Assembly: GCA_002471865.1 (NCBI GenBank)
Contig: DKQU01000101.1
Span: forward strand, 1 to 16,207
Source of the DNA: Fidelibacterota bacterium UBA7300
GTDB taxonomy: Bacteria > Fidelibacterota > Marinisomatia > Marinisomatales > UBA2128
Reading direction: 5' to 3'
Length of the DNA: 16,207 nt
Part shown: positions 1 through 8,554 of the stretch, piece after piece
How positions within the stretch are numbered: position 1 is the first letter of the stretch
Layout: the number at the start of each line of letters is the position of its first letter
Program-made: the position numbers and the translations under genes
Notes under the pieces: generated by a model
What the model saw: only the letters and a program-made list of their open reading frames with translations
Database searches by the model: none
Told to the model about the DNA's origin: nothing

Positions 1-524
1 GCGTTGTGGTAGTTGCGGTAGAACTTACCGTACTGCCCGGTGAAGTCTTCGTGATGGAGATGGAGCCAGTCATATTTCTCCAGCTTCCCCAACAAGACAT
101 CCTCATCCCAAAGCGTCTCATATTTCACCTCAGCGTAAGTGAGAGCCATTGTCACCGCATCGTCCCACGGCTGTTTATTCGGTGGCGTATAGATGGCGAT
201 TTTCGGCGTCTTTTCTAATAGTATGACTTCCATGTTATTCAAGTCAATTTCACCGTAAATATTCACTGCATCGCCGTCAGAGATAATCTGCACCGTCACC
301 CCTCGGATTCGGCATTCTTGTTCAATATTAGAATAATTGTCAATCATGAACGAACCGCCGCGATAGTTCAGCAGCCACTCCACGTTCACATCTTGGGTCA
401 GAACCCAATAAGCTATACCGTACGCTTTCAGGTGATCTTTCTGGGATAAATCCATTGGGATCAGAATCTTGTTTGCCGGCAACAGTTGCGCAGCCAGAAA
501 AACCGTCAATATGACTTTCTTCAA
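1..524 (-). CDS. Secreted 'asparagine synthetase B-like' family protein, 3' end missing
   Basis: First 174 codons of a gene read right to left off the window edge. The start is TTG at 524-522. It overlaps the TGA of the upstream TPR gene (TTGA), follows AAGGA at 531-535 with 6 nt spacing, and an in-frame TGA at 549-551 rules out a longer form. Residues 1-17 look like a signal peptide. Motifs such as LKAYGIAYWVL, WLLNYRGGSF, KQPWDDAV and YDWLHLHHEDFTGQYGKF match, from memory, a Bacteroidetes/FCB family (about 400 aa) usually named asparagine synthetase B. I doubt that name: there is no N-terminal Cys nucleophile and the protein appears exported. The stretch from about residue 108 (PKIAIYTPP) to the LHLHHEDF motif looks like the alternating strand/helix start of a class I glutamine-amidotransferase-like or ThuA-like fold. 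True function is unknown. The operon context suggests an envelope role together with DUF4159 and DUF4175. Confidence 0.8.
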   Translation of the reverse strand, partial: MKKVILTVFLAAQLLPANKILIPMDLSQKDHLKAYGIAYWVLTQDVNVEWLLNYRGGSFMIDNYSNIEQECRIRGVTVQIISDGDAVNIYGEIDLNNMEVILLEKTPKIAIYTPPNKQPWDDAVTMALTYAEVKYETLWDEDVLLGKLEKYDWLHLHHEDFTGQYGKFYRNYHN

Positions 525-2440
525 TTGGGTTCCTTTTCTTTTGTCAGTTCACGGATTCGGTATCGAACTGGTTCGGCGAGGAGACTGTTCTCATATTCAT
601 TCAAGACGGTGAGATACCATGTCAGGGCGTTTTCACTATCCGCCAGCTCAAGATCGTAGATTTCTGCGATTCGTGTGGAGGCCCTGTCGCCCCAATCGCC
701 GGTTGACAGTTCACTAAAAGCTGTGATGGCACCTTCGTAGCGTTCTAACTGCTGATCAATCTCCGCCGCTCGGAAGAGACATTCGTGAGCGATAGGTACA
801 TCCGGATATTGTTCCGCAGCTTGTCGAAAAAGTGCCTGTGCCTCCGTTTTTTTCGCTTGCCGGAGAAGCAGTTCAGCCGAGATGTAATATCGAAAAGCTT
901 CCTTACCTTCTTCATTTGTTCTACTAAAATGTTCATCTACAAATCCTTTTAGTTCCAGCACATCATTAAAGGCATCATCCTTTACAGCCAGATCATTCAC
1001 GAGTTCTGTCAGATTGTATTCAGCAGAATCTATGGCACCGCTTAGCAGCAGCACGTAGCACCTTTTCACCTTCAAATCATTCTGTTGTCGATCGGGAAGT
1101 GAAGCGATCTTGTCGTTCAAGATATTCAAAGCGGATTCCGGATCACCTTTGGCGATAAGGACATCAGCAAGGCGGGATGCTGCCGCCAAGTTCAATGCTC
1201 GGTTGTCCGTTCCTGTTTCGGCAGCTCTGAAGGAGGTAAGAGCGCCGTCGAAATCTCGGGTGATACGATATTTGATTTCACCTAAGCGGAAATGCGCCTG
1301 AGGTGAGAAGGTAGTGGCAGGGAGAGTAGTGAGAATGGAGTCGTAGAGAGCAAAAGTCTCCTGAAGAGATTCTGTAACAATGGAACTACGGCTCACAAAG
1401 GGATTTCTGAAAAACTGGTTATCGGGGAAATATTCCGCCAATGATCGCACATTTTCCTTTGGCGCAATTTGAAGCTCCGATGTCATAGCCAGTCCATAGA
1501 GTGCTTCTCCCATGATTTTCCGCTGCCGGAGAGTCAGCCTCTGACTAACGTCGTGAGGGAGAGAGTGGAGAACGGTGATGTAAGCATCGGACGCCAGCGA
1601 CAATTCAACTTCCTTCCTCAAGTTGCCGGCTAGAGTGAGCCATCTATTGAGATCGCTTTCGGAAGAGGTACCCATGTCTCGGTGCTGTTGAACTGCATCA
1701 GAATGGCGCCCAATTTTAAAAAGAAAATCGGCGTAGAGCATTTTGATTGAGCTGTTTCCGGATTCCAACCGGCTTGACAGCTCCGCTTCGATCTCTTCGT
1801 GACTTTCCGCATCATCTGACATTCGAAGCAACTGCCGGGAGACGGATTTAAATTGTTTCGGATTAAACTGTAGATAAGTGAGAAATTCGTTTGTCGCCTC
1901 ACTAAAATTTTGTTTACGTGAATAGAATCCAGCCAATTCGAGAGAAAATAAGTCAGCTTCACCGAACGCTTCTCTTCCTTCTGAAACCAATTTATCCATT
2001 CGGTTTTCCATGCCGTGCCTGATATACTCTTGAAGAACCACGCGATATCCGGTCTTGGAAGACTGATTCTCAGCGATAATCTGTTCCCAATGATCCACAG
2101 CTGCAGATTCGTCTCCCATAAGTAAATAAACTTCTCCCAACTCAGCCATGCTCTGGATGTCTTGAGGATATGTCTTCAATCGAGTTTGGATGAGTAACTC
2201 CAAATCTTCGTACTTTTTCAACCGCCGGAAAAGTGACTTAAGCTGTGAATAAGCACGAGAATTCTTTGGATTTACTTCTAGAAGTTCCCTGTAAATTTTA
2301 ACGGCTTCATCTGTTTGATTTGATCGTTCATATTTCAACGCCCGCCGGAAAGCAGTTTTATCTGTCGCTACATTGGGACGAACGGTCTGCTGAGCAGAAA
2401 CTGCGGAAATCAAAAGTAATATGAGAAGTGCTCTATTCAT
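521..2440 (-). CDS. Exported tetratricopeptide-repeat protein
   Basis: A 639-aa protein with a short signal peptide (positively charged MNR, then a hydrophobic run to about residue 17, likely cut after the SAVSA motif). The rest is almost wholly helical. TPR-like pairs are clear at residues 27-190 (e.g. EAVKIYRELLEVNPKN, ESAAVDHWEQII) and again from about 380 to the end (HFRLGEIKYRITRDFDGALTSF, ESALNILNDKI, YEGAITAFSEL, ENALTWYLTVLNEY). The middle is less regular. No catalytic motif is visible, so it is probably a periplasmic scaffold that binds partner proteins. The ATG overlaps the stop of the DUF4175-like gene (ATGA, 2437-2440) and is preceded by GAGGA at 2447-2451. Its own stop overlaps the TTG of the next gene. 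It is probably co-translated with both and may work in the same complex. The specific function is not recognised. Confidence 0.85.
   Translation of the reverse strand: MNRALLILLLISAVSAQQTVRPNVATDKTAFRRALKYERSNQTDEAVKIYRELLEVNPKNSRAYSQLKSLFRRLKKYEDLELLIQTRLKTYPQDIQSMAELGEVYLLMGDESAAVDHWEQIIAENQSSKTGYRVVLQEYIRHGMENRMDKLVSEGREAFGEADLFSLELAGFYSRKQNFSEATNEFLTYLQFNPKQFKSVSRQLLRMSDDAESHEEIEAELSSRLESGNSSIKMLYADFLFKIGRHSDAVQQHRDMGTSSESDLNRWLTLAGNLRKEVELSLASDAYITVLHSLPHDVSQRLTLRQRKIMGEALYGLAMTSELQIAPKENVRSLAEYFPDNQFFRNPFVSRSSIVTESLQETFALYDSILTTLPATTFSPQAHFRLGEIKYRITRDFDGALTSFRAAETGTDNRALNLAAASRLADVLIAKGDPESALNILNDKIASLPDRQQNDLKVKRCYVLLLSGAIDSAEYNLTELVNDLAVKDDAFNDVLELKGFVDEHFSRTNEEGKEAFRYYISAELLLRQAKKTEAQALFRQAAEQYPDVPIAHECLFRAAEIDQQLERYEGAITAFSELSTGDWGDRASTRIAEIYDLELADSENALTWYLTVLNEYENSLLAEPVRYRIRELTKEKEPN
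531..535 (-). promoter_or_regulatory. Ribosome binding site deciding a TTG start
   Basis: AAGGA read on the minus strand, 6 nt before the TTG at 524. It lies inside the last codons of the upstream TPR gene, which supports start choice by translational coupling. Confidence 0.6.
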
Positions 2441-5400
2441 TCACTTTCCTCATTAAATTCATCTTGAATGAGTGAATTGAAGTATCGCCGAATCATCTCC
2501 TGATAATCCCGGGGGAAGCCGGCTTTAAGCGCTTCGTTTAGCGCTTCGATGGCGAGATTCCTCCGCTGTCCCAAGTCTGCCGGAAGCCCTGCTGGACCAT
2601 CAGAAACCACTTCAACAGACGTTCTCGATTTCCGCTTCTCAGAGAGGTCGCGCTGTTTGAGCGATTTCTGTGAATTCAGCATCCGTGACATGATCCGTTC
2701 CTGGCGATCGATAGTTTTTCGAGTTACCTTCTTCCGCCGGAAATCCTTCAGCACTTCCTCCATCTGTTCGGCGATACCTTGGAGTTCGCCTGACTGCCGC
2801 GACCCTCGTGTTTCATTGATCAGCTCCTGAAGTGATTTTTTAAGCTGTCCTTGTTGCTGTCCAAGCCGGCGCATCATCTCCTGCTGAGCGGAAGCTGACA
2901 TCTGCCCCATCATCATTTGGAGCGTTTGACTGTTGATCCCTTGCTGCTGACCTGACATCTGTTGCATTCGTTCCATAAACTGCTGCATGCCGGATGCCAT
3001 TCCTGACTGCTGCATGGCATCCATTGCCGAGATGGTGGCGAGAGCGGCTTCGTTCAAGGCAGCTACAGTTTCCGACTGTTTGTTAGCTGCGGATGACGCA
3101 TTGCGCTCTTCCATCTGATTAAGTGATTCGGTCATTCCTGCTACTGCTCGACCTATCGCCTTGCCCATCTCCGGTGAGACGGCAAACGTCTGGTGAGACA
3201 GCTCCATCATTTCGCCAATGAGCTGAGTCAGCTTATCTTTTAACAGCTGTTGTTCGACTGCTTTCTCTCTCAGTCTAGGACTGTTTCGTGGGAGGTCTGC
3301 TGTTTCACCTTGCAACCGCTCTTGTTCTTTCGAGATAGTTAATGTCTTTCTGAGGATGCTTCTAAAATGTTCTGCCATTTCACCCGTTGACTGTGATTGA
3401 AAACCCATCTGTATATTCTGCATCATTTGGCTCATCTGTTTGAGATTTTGACTGGCATTCTCTGCAGATAGTGAAGCTTGGCTCATATCTGACTGTTTCA
3501 ACTGCTGAGCGGCGTGTTCCAGCAAGTTAGACGTCTCTTGTGCCAGTTCAGACTCCGCCATATCTTTCAACTCTTCTGAAGACGATTGGGTATATTGCTC
3601 AATCTTTTCTGCAGCTTCCGCCATCAGATCCAGAAGATTTTTGTATTCTTGCTGATTTCGCAGCTCATCTTCAGCCAGCCGAGCGGCGTTCTCTTCTGCA
3701 GATTCTAATCCCAGTTGGGATGCTAAATCTTCCTGATCTTTTGCTAACTGCTCCATTCGGCGAGTGAGCTCTTCCATCAGCTGCTCGGCCTGAATTCGCT
3801 CGAAAATATCAATGAATCGGTCGAGCTGAGATTCCAGCTCCTCTACATTCAGAGAAAAATCTTCCAACGCTGCTTGTATATCCTCCTGCGAAATCTCTTC
3901 TAATGCAGACTGCATTCGCTCCATTGCAGCCATCATCTCCGGAGACATTAGATCTTGAAGAAGATCATTTAGAGTCTGGAATTTCTCCAGCAAATCCGGT
4001 GAAAATAGTTCGTGTTTTTCCGCTTCCTCTGTAATGGCATCTATCTGCTCCCGGAGTTCTTCTATCTCCTTCAGCTTTTCTTGTACGTCCTTCAGAGACT
4101 CTTCCAAAAGTTGATGTTTTTCCCACTCCAACTTATCGTCTTTCAGAAGCTCCAACTGTATTTCTTCCAGAGACTCAGTTAGATTTTCGAGATCCTTTAC
4201 GATTTCCTCTGCAGCTGATTGTACTTCTTCTTCCTGCTCTTCCGTTCGGGCGAACAGATCGGCGAGAGATGGGAATTGAGCATAAAACGTAGATGATACG
4301 GCTTTCTTCGGCCCTGAGATGATGTCATTATCGTACACTTCAAAATGGAATTGAAGTTCATCATCCGGCATGAGGCCTAGATCACTCACATCCCAAAGGT
4401 AGTGAACATCTTGAGCGGTAGTCGTTCGGGAAAAGTTTTTCAGTACGTGGATGCTAACTGATTCCTCCTGCTGAAGATATTCCGGATGTTTCACTTCATG
4501 GGCGATCTGTAGAGTGCTAAAGCCGAAATCGTCCTCAATGTGAAGCTTGATGGGAATAGTAAAGTCACTGCCGAGTTCTGTCACTTCGGGCGGGCTCAAC
4601 ACTTGCAGCTGTGGTGATAGATCTTGCAGCACCACCAGTCGGTATTCAATTGGATCCAGGTTTCCGATTCCCCGAGTATCGTACACATGCGCTGTCAGTG
4701 AGGCATCTTTCATCATGGAGACAGTTCCGTTTGCTTTTCGCTTGTTTACAGCCAAAGAAATTTTTTCTTTACCGTCCGTTTTATTCCCAGTTGAAACGCT
4801 CAAATACCCGTTATCTATATTTTTGTCGGTCTTGAGAGAGATACTCAATTCCGAACCTTTGATCCCGCGGATTTCCGCAATATTACCTTTCTGTCTGGAT
4901 GATGATAGTCTGGTGTAAGCAGGCGGAACCACTGTTGCGGTGAACTGTTCGATTGTGGGCCGGTCGGTCACATCAATCCTGTAGATCGGGGACGAGATTT
5001 CTTCCCACGGCTCCCAGAAATGAGTGGAGGTGGTAAATACCCGATAGCGATAGTTTTGGAGTATACTCTTCAACTCGTATGTGAATATCCCTTGTTCAGT
5101 GATTTCGATCAATACTGTCGCATCCCCTTTGTCGCTCATCAATTCAAGCTGAATATAAGAGGGGAGGTTTTTCCCTTCGGAGGAAAATTGAAGTACAGCG
5201 TCGTCTCCACCCATGAGCGAGAGATTACCGGAGTCACTTTTCAATTTAAAGGGATGCGGAACAGGGAAATCCGTCCGGGGGTGAATCCATCTTTGGGCGG
5301 CACCGGAAAATGAAGAGTGAAACAAAATGATCAGTAGAACTGTCAGTATAATTGTACCAAAGGCAGAAAACTTCAGTCTATTTTTATCTTTAGTGGAATA

Positions 5401-5835
5401 AATGTCAGTCGGCGAGAGTGAGCTGAGTTTCCCGGCAGTCTCGGTTACGAATTCATCAGCCAGTTCCTGAGAAGTGTCATAACTGCCGCTGTCGCCTTTC
5501 TCCAGTTGGAGGGCGTTGATGATCTCGTCTCCCTTAGATAGTGCCGCTCTTCCCGTTTCATGAGCGATTGTATCCAGTTTATAGCGCCGGACACTGTCTT
5601 GGCGAATGAAAAATCCCACTACGGTTCCCATTACAACTATTCCCACCAGAAGTACCAATCCTGACTGCCATACCCCGTAACGGACAGCCGGTGACAGCCA
5701 GAAGACCGCTTCCAGCGCCAGAAGGAATGTGGCTGCAATCGTGCCGACTATCAGAGTTGTCCATCCCACAGTAAGGATATCGGTCATGATTTTGCGTTGA
5801 CGGAAACGGATGAGTTGCTTAGCGATCTTGGTCAT
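2437..5835 (-). CDS. DUF4175-like membrane-anchored coiled-coil protein
   Basis: A giant 1132-aa protein. Hydrophobic segments at about 21-47, 57-76 and 155-172 anchor it in the inner membrane. Residues about 195-520 look like beta-rich, Ig-like extracytoplasmic domains (PPAYTRL near 304; HIEDDFGFSTLQI around 432; a VYDNDIISGPKK motif near 500, typical of DUF4175 proteins). From about 530 to 800 it is acidic coiled coil rich in Glu, Leu and Gln. Residues 790-1000 are unusually rich in Met and Gln. A basic linker follows (1030-1075), and the tail ends with a DYQEMIRRYF motif near 1110-1120, which I recall as common at DUF4175 C-termini. The DUF4175 assignment rests on architecture and recalled motifs. 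ATG at 5835 follows the DUF4159 stop after one base, and the gene end overlaps the TPR gene. It may be the membrane core of this four-gene system; the biochemical role is unknown. Confidence 0.8.
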   Translation of the reverse strand: MTKIAKQLIRFRQRKIMTDILTVGWTTLIVGTIAATFLLALEAVFWLSPAVRYGVWQSGLVLLVGIVVMGTVVGFFIRQDSVRRYKLDTIAHETGRAALSKGDEIINALQLEKGDSGSYDTSQELADEFVTETAGKLSSLSPTDIYSTKDKNRLKFSAFGTIILTVLLIILFHSSFSGAAQRWIHPRTDFPVPHPFKLKSDSGNLSLMGGDDAVLQFSSEGKNLPSYIQLELMSDKGDATVLIEITEQGIFTYELKSILQNYRYRVFTTSTHFWEPWEEISSPIYRIDVTDRPTIEQFTATVVPPAYTRLSSSRQKGNIAEIRGIKGSELSISLKTDKNIDNGYLSVSTGNKTDGKEKISLAVNKRKANGTVSMMKDASLTAHVYDTRGIGNLDPIEYRLVVLQDLSPQLQVLSPPEVTELGSDFTIPIKLHIEDDFGFSTLQIAHEVKHPEYLQQEESVSIHVLKNFSRTTTAQDVHYLWDVSDLGLMPDDELQFHFEVYDNDIISGPKKAVSSTFYAQFPSLADLFARTEEQEEEVQSAAEEIVKDLENLTESLEEIQLELLKDDKLEWEKHQLLEESLKDVQEKLKEIEELREQIDAITEEAEKHELFSPDLLEKFQTLNDLLQDLMSPEMMAAMERMQSALEEISQEDIQAALEDFSLNVEELESQLDRFIDIFERIQAEQLMEELTRRMEQLAKDQEDLASQLGLESAEENAARLAEDELRNQQEYKNLLDLMAEAAEKIEQYTQSSSEELKDMAESELAQETSNLLEHAAQQLKQSDMSQASLSAENASQNLKQMSQMMQNIQMGFQSQSTGEMAEHFRSILRKTLTISKEQERLQGETADLPRNSPRLREKAVEQQLLKDKLTQLIGEMMELSHQTFAVSPEMGKAIGRAVAGMTESLNQMEERNASSAANKQSETVAALNEAALATISAMDAMQQSGMASGMQQFMERMQQMSGQQQGINSQTLQMMMGQMSASAQQEMMRRLGQQQGQLKKSLQELINETRGSRQSGELQGIAEQMEEVLKDFRRKKVTRKTIDRQERIMSRMLNSQKSLKQRDLSEKRKSRTSVEVVSDGPAGLPADLGQRRNLAIEALNEALKAGFPRDYQEMIRRYFNSLIQDEFNEESE

Positions 5836-5836
5836 G

Positions 5837-6514
5837 TCAGTGAGTAAGTGCGTAGAAGAATATATTGATACCCATTCTCAATGCGGCGTGGTGTTTTTCT
5901 TTCGGATCATTATGAACGTCAGGATCTTCCCAGCCGTCGCCCAAATCACTCTCGTAAGAGTAGAAAACAAGCATTCGCTCATCTTCAAACAGAGCCAGTC
6001 CTTGAGAGGGCTTACCATCGTGTTCGTGGATTTTCGGCAGGCCGTGATCAAAACTGTAGTAGCAGTGATAAATGGGATGATCGTGCGGCAACTCTACCCA
6101 CTCCTTGTTGGGAAAAACGCGCTTCATCTCCCGGCGGAATGATTCGTCCATTCCGTAGTTGTCATCTGCGTGCAGGAATCCGCCGCCTAAAAGGAGCGTC
6201 CGCATGTTGGTGACTTCCTTATCTGAGAAGCGAATGTTGCCGTGGCCGGTAATATAGAGGTAGGGATGGCCGAAAATCTCTTCATCATCGAGAGAGTATC
6301 GGGCTTCCTCATCGCCTACCTTAATATTGGTATTCTTCTGGATGAACGTCAGCAGGTTGGGGAGCGAACTGGGATCGCTGTACCAGTCCCCACCACCGGA
6401 ATACTTCACCCGGCAGATGGTGAAATCTTCGCTATCAGGCTCAACAGCGAATGCGTCTACAGAGAACATGAGTAGTGAAGTGATGAGAAATAAGATTTTG
6501 CATATTATCTTCAT
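5837..6514 (-). CDS. Exported DUF4159-family protein
   Basis: 225 aa from the ATG at 6514, chosen because it puts a signal peptide right at the N-terminus (MKIICKILFLITSLLMF, cleavage near DAFA). An in-frame ATG at 6562 would add 16 residues of non-signal sequence and has no Shine-Dalgarno. Family motifs are strong: VKYSGGGDWYSD near the N-terminus, HPYLYITGHG, LLLGGGFLHADDNYGMD, ELPHDHPIYHCYYSF and LVFYSYESDLGDGWED. These match DUF4159, which has a class I glutamine-amidotransferase-like fold. I see no classical Cys-His-Glu amidotransferase triad, although several His and Asp residues are clustered. In other FCB genomes DUF4159 genes sit near MoxR/DUF58/BatA-type genes (recalled knowledge). 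Here it is the first gene of the operon and none of those are in the window. The stop is 1 base from the DUF4175-like start. Confidence 0.85.
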   Translation of the reverse strand: MKIICKILFLITSLLMFSVDAFAVEPDSEDFTICRVKYSGGGDWYSDPSSLPNLLTFIQKNTNIKVGDEEARYSLDDEEIFGHPYLYITGHGNIRFSDKEVTNMRTLLLGGGFLHADDNYGMDESFRREMKRVFPNKEWVELPHDHPIYHCYYSFDHGLPKIHEHDGKPSQGLALFEDERMLVFYSYESDLGDGWEDPDVHNDPKEKHHAALRMGINIFFYALTH

Positions 6515-6642
6515 ATCATCTTTGTTATAGTGTTGAAAAGTTACGAAAGCGATTTGTTCCATTGTTGTTAAAAAGAGAGTTTTGTTAAATGTGCGTGAAT
6601 TATCTTGAATAATTGATCTAACTCAACCAATTTTCAAATCCG
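6515..6642. other. Divergent intergenic spacer between two gene runs
   Basis: A 128-base AT-rich spacer between the minus-strand envelope operon and the plus-strand genes. Promoters for both directions should lie here, but I cannot pick a convincing -35/-10 pair on either strand. A weak minus-strand candidate is a TTGAGT-like box near 6623 with ATAATT-like sequence 17 nt further on. No hairpin of note was seen. Confidence 0.5.
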
Positions 6643-8514
6643 ATGACTTCCAAACCATTTACATCTCGACCACTATACAAGCTGATTTGCCTCTTAATTT
6701 TTTTGGTGACATTAACTTTTGCTTTTGACCAGGAGGTGGAAAAGAAGAAGAAATCACGTTTTCAATTCTTCCGGACGTTCATTTCTAATATTCAAAACGG
6801 TGATAATCGAATGTTCGAAGCCATTGTCCGGCCAATGGAGTTTCGCCACCCTATTGTCAGCATTCCTGCTGAGGGTCGGTACGGTTTAGGTTTCTACGGC
6901 TGGAAGAGCTACAATCCGTACAACTTCGATCCGAATCTTATAACGTATGCGGATACCACTCAGGACATTTTCCAAAATATTGCACTATCGGGCCGGCTCG
7001 GTTCCAATATGGAGTTTGATGCTGTTCAGACCAACCTCTCCTACCTCTTTTTCAAGAAGAGTTATTATGATATTTTTACGGGAGTTGGAGTTCGTCGTGC
7101 GGCTGTGTTCAATATCCCATCCATCGATTTTTCTGAGAGTACAATTCTTAGCGGTCCTCCAAGTGTACCTACTTCTTGGGGAGTGACTAAAATATTTACA
7201 CCCACTTTCATGGAAGTTAACCTTTCAACAACGATGATAATGCAGTGGAGGCCGAAATGGTTTGTCCAGCTCCGCTACGGCTACGGCGTGGGAAAAGTAC
7301 AGTTTTACCGGAGCGATAGTTTGGAAGATGAGCCATCAGGAACTGGAGCAACTTCCATGTACGGCGTGGGCATCAAGTTCATTCGTGAGTCGGATACGGC
7401 CGCTCGTTATGCTTGGGGATTTGAACTACGCCACTACTTTGCCAAAGTGGATAACATCAGCGATCCGCAGGAAGTCACTCCCATTACCGGGATGCAGCTT
7501 CCGCAAGTGGGAATTTATTTCAGCTTCGGAGCGTTCTACGGCGGCGGTAAAACCATCGGCGATGAAGCGAAGAAGTATTATCTGGATTCCGATTACGTAA
7601 CTGCCAAACGTAAGTTTAATCAGTTCATTGATCAGCATCCGAAGCACGCCCGTGTACGTCGAGCGGAAAAGCTCATCGAAATCTGTAATCTCCGCATTCC
7701 TGAACAGCTTTACTCTGAAGGGAAGAGGCTAGAAGCTCGGGATATGCTGGTGGAAGCGCTGGACAAATATATTGAAGCTGAACGGACGGCAGTGGAACCT
7801 TTTAAGAAAAAACTCCAGATGAAAATTGAGACCATTGCCGGATTTTACATCGAGATCGCTGATTCTCTTTTTTCTCTGGGCAGGGATGATGATGCTCTCA
7901 GTTACGCCCGGCGAGCAGCTGTAATTTCTCTTAAAGGAAAGGAATTCCTGCGCAAACTTGAGGCACGGATTACCATCCAGCATGGGAAGGATCTTGCTTC
8001 ACGGGGAGTTTATTCGCTAGCGCTGGAAAAGTACTCTAAAGCCCTTACCATGGCACCGGAATTAGGAGTTGAGATACGAGGTTTGGAATTGAAAACAGCC
8101 GTGGGAATGCTGGAGGATGTGAATCAAGCTCAAGATGAGGCCGGTTTACGGCTAGCTATTCTCTCTTTTTACAAGGCACAGGAGATTCTAGGGAAAAAGG
8201 ACGAGGAGTTTGAAAACGTTCGTGAACAGTTGGAGGCCCAGCTATTTAGCTTAGACAGGCTAAGAGTGGATCAATTGAAGGAATCGTATGCTAATGAAGC
8301 GAGAGTTGATCTCGCCTGGCGCCGGATGCCGAAAGTGGAGATCGGAATGCTGGTGTCAGAAGTGAGCAAAATCCTTGGCGAGCCTGCGGAGATCATCGAA
8401 AAGGTAGATGAGAAAGGTCTAAATTACCAACTTTGGATCTATCGATTCCCGGAAAGGGGGGAGGCGTATTTTTCTTTTGAAGATTATCTACTATTTAAAA
8501 TAGAAGAAAAATAA
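6643..8514 (+). CDS. Exported protein: predicted outer-membrane barrel, TPR-like helices, BamE/SmpA-like tail
   Basis: A 623-aa protein of unrecognised family. Residues 11-27 are a hydrophobic signal segment followed by a very basic EKKKK patch. Residues about 55-300 alternate aromatic and polar residues with Gly turns and long strand-like stretches (WFVQLRYGYGVGKVQFY, WGFELRHYFAKV, QVGIYFSFGAFYGGG), as expected of an outer-membrane beta barrel. Residues 306-550 are amphipathic helices of TPR type (AKKYYLDSDYVTAKRKFNQFI, YSLALEKYSKALTMAPELG). The last 62 residues (562-623) read IGMLVSEVSKILGEP then LWIYRF and FEDYLLFKI, a pattern like SmpA/OmlA/BamE domains. The order barrel, helices, BamE-like tail in one chain is unusual. 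The start has no clear Shine-Dalgarno but leads directly into the signal peptide. It is probably anchored in the outer membrane with a periplasmic helical arm; function is inferred only at that level. Confidence 0.75.
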   Translation: MTSKPFTSRPLYKLICLLIFLVTLTFAFDQEVEKKKKSRFQFFRTFISNIQNGDNRMFEAIVRPMEFRHPIVSIPAEGRYGLGFYGWKSYNPYNFDPNLITYADTTQDIFQNIALSGRLGSNMEFDAVQTNLSYLFFKKSYYDIFTGVGVRRAAVFNIPSIDFSESTILSGPPSVPTSWGVTKIFTPTFMEVNLSTTMIMQWRPKWFVQLRYGYGVGKVQFYRSDSLEDEPSGTGATSMYGVGIKFIRESDTAARYAWGFELRHYFAKVDNISDPQEVTPITGMQLPQVGIYFSFGAFYGGGKTIGDEAKKYYLDSDYVTAKRKFNQFIDQHPKHARVRRAEKLIEICNLRIPEQLYSEGKRLEARDMLVEALDKYIEAERTAVEPFKKKLQMKIETIAGFYIEIADSLFSLGRDDDALSYARRAAVISLKGKEFLRKLEARITIQHGKDLASRGVYSLALEKYSKALTMAPELGVEIRGLELKTAVGMLEDVNQAQDEAGLRLAILSFYKAQEILGKKDEEFENVREQLEAQLFSLDRLRVDQLKESYANEARVDLAWRRMPKVEIGMLVSEVSKILGEPAEIIEKVDEKGLNYQLWIYRFPERGEAYFSFEDYLLFKIEEK

Positions 8515-8554
8515 CTAAGGTCAGTAGTTCTGTGGGGATCCGTATTATAGAAAC

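Noticed and set aside
2220..6140. Recurring CCGCCGGAA/TTCCGGCGG words that look like dispersed repeats
   Set aside because: In the minus-strand genes they mostly encode Phe-Arg-Arg or similar in frame, so they are codon use, not a repeat element.
5810..6213. Two overlapping plus-strand frames of 110 codons opposite the DUF4159 gene
   Set aside because: They are antisense to well-conserved DUF4159 motifs, have low-complexity Arg/Ser-rich or mixed composition, and lack start signals.
6515..6562. Longer DUF4159 start at 6562
   Set aside because: It adds 16 residues before a clean signal peptide and has no Shine-Dalgarno, so the ATG at 6514 is preferred.
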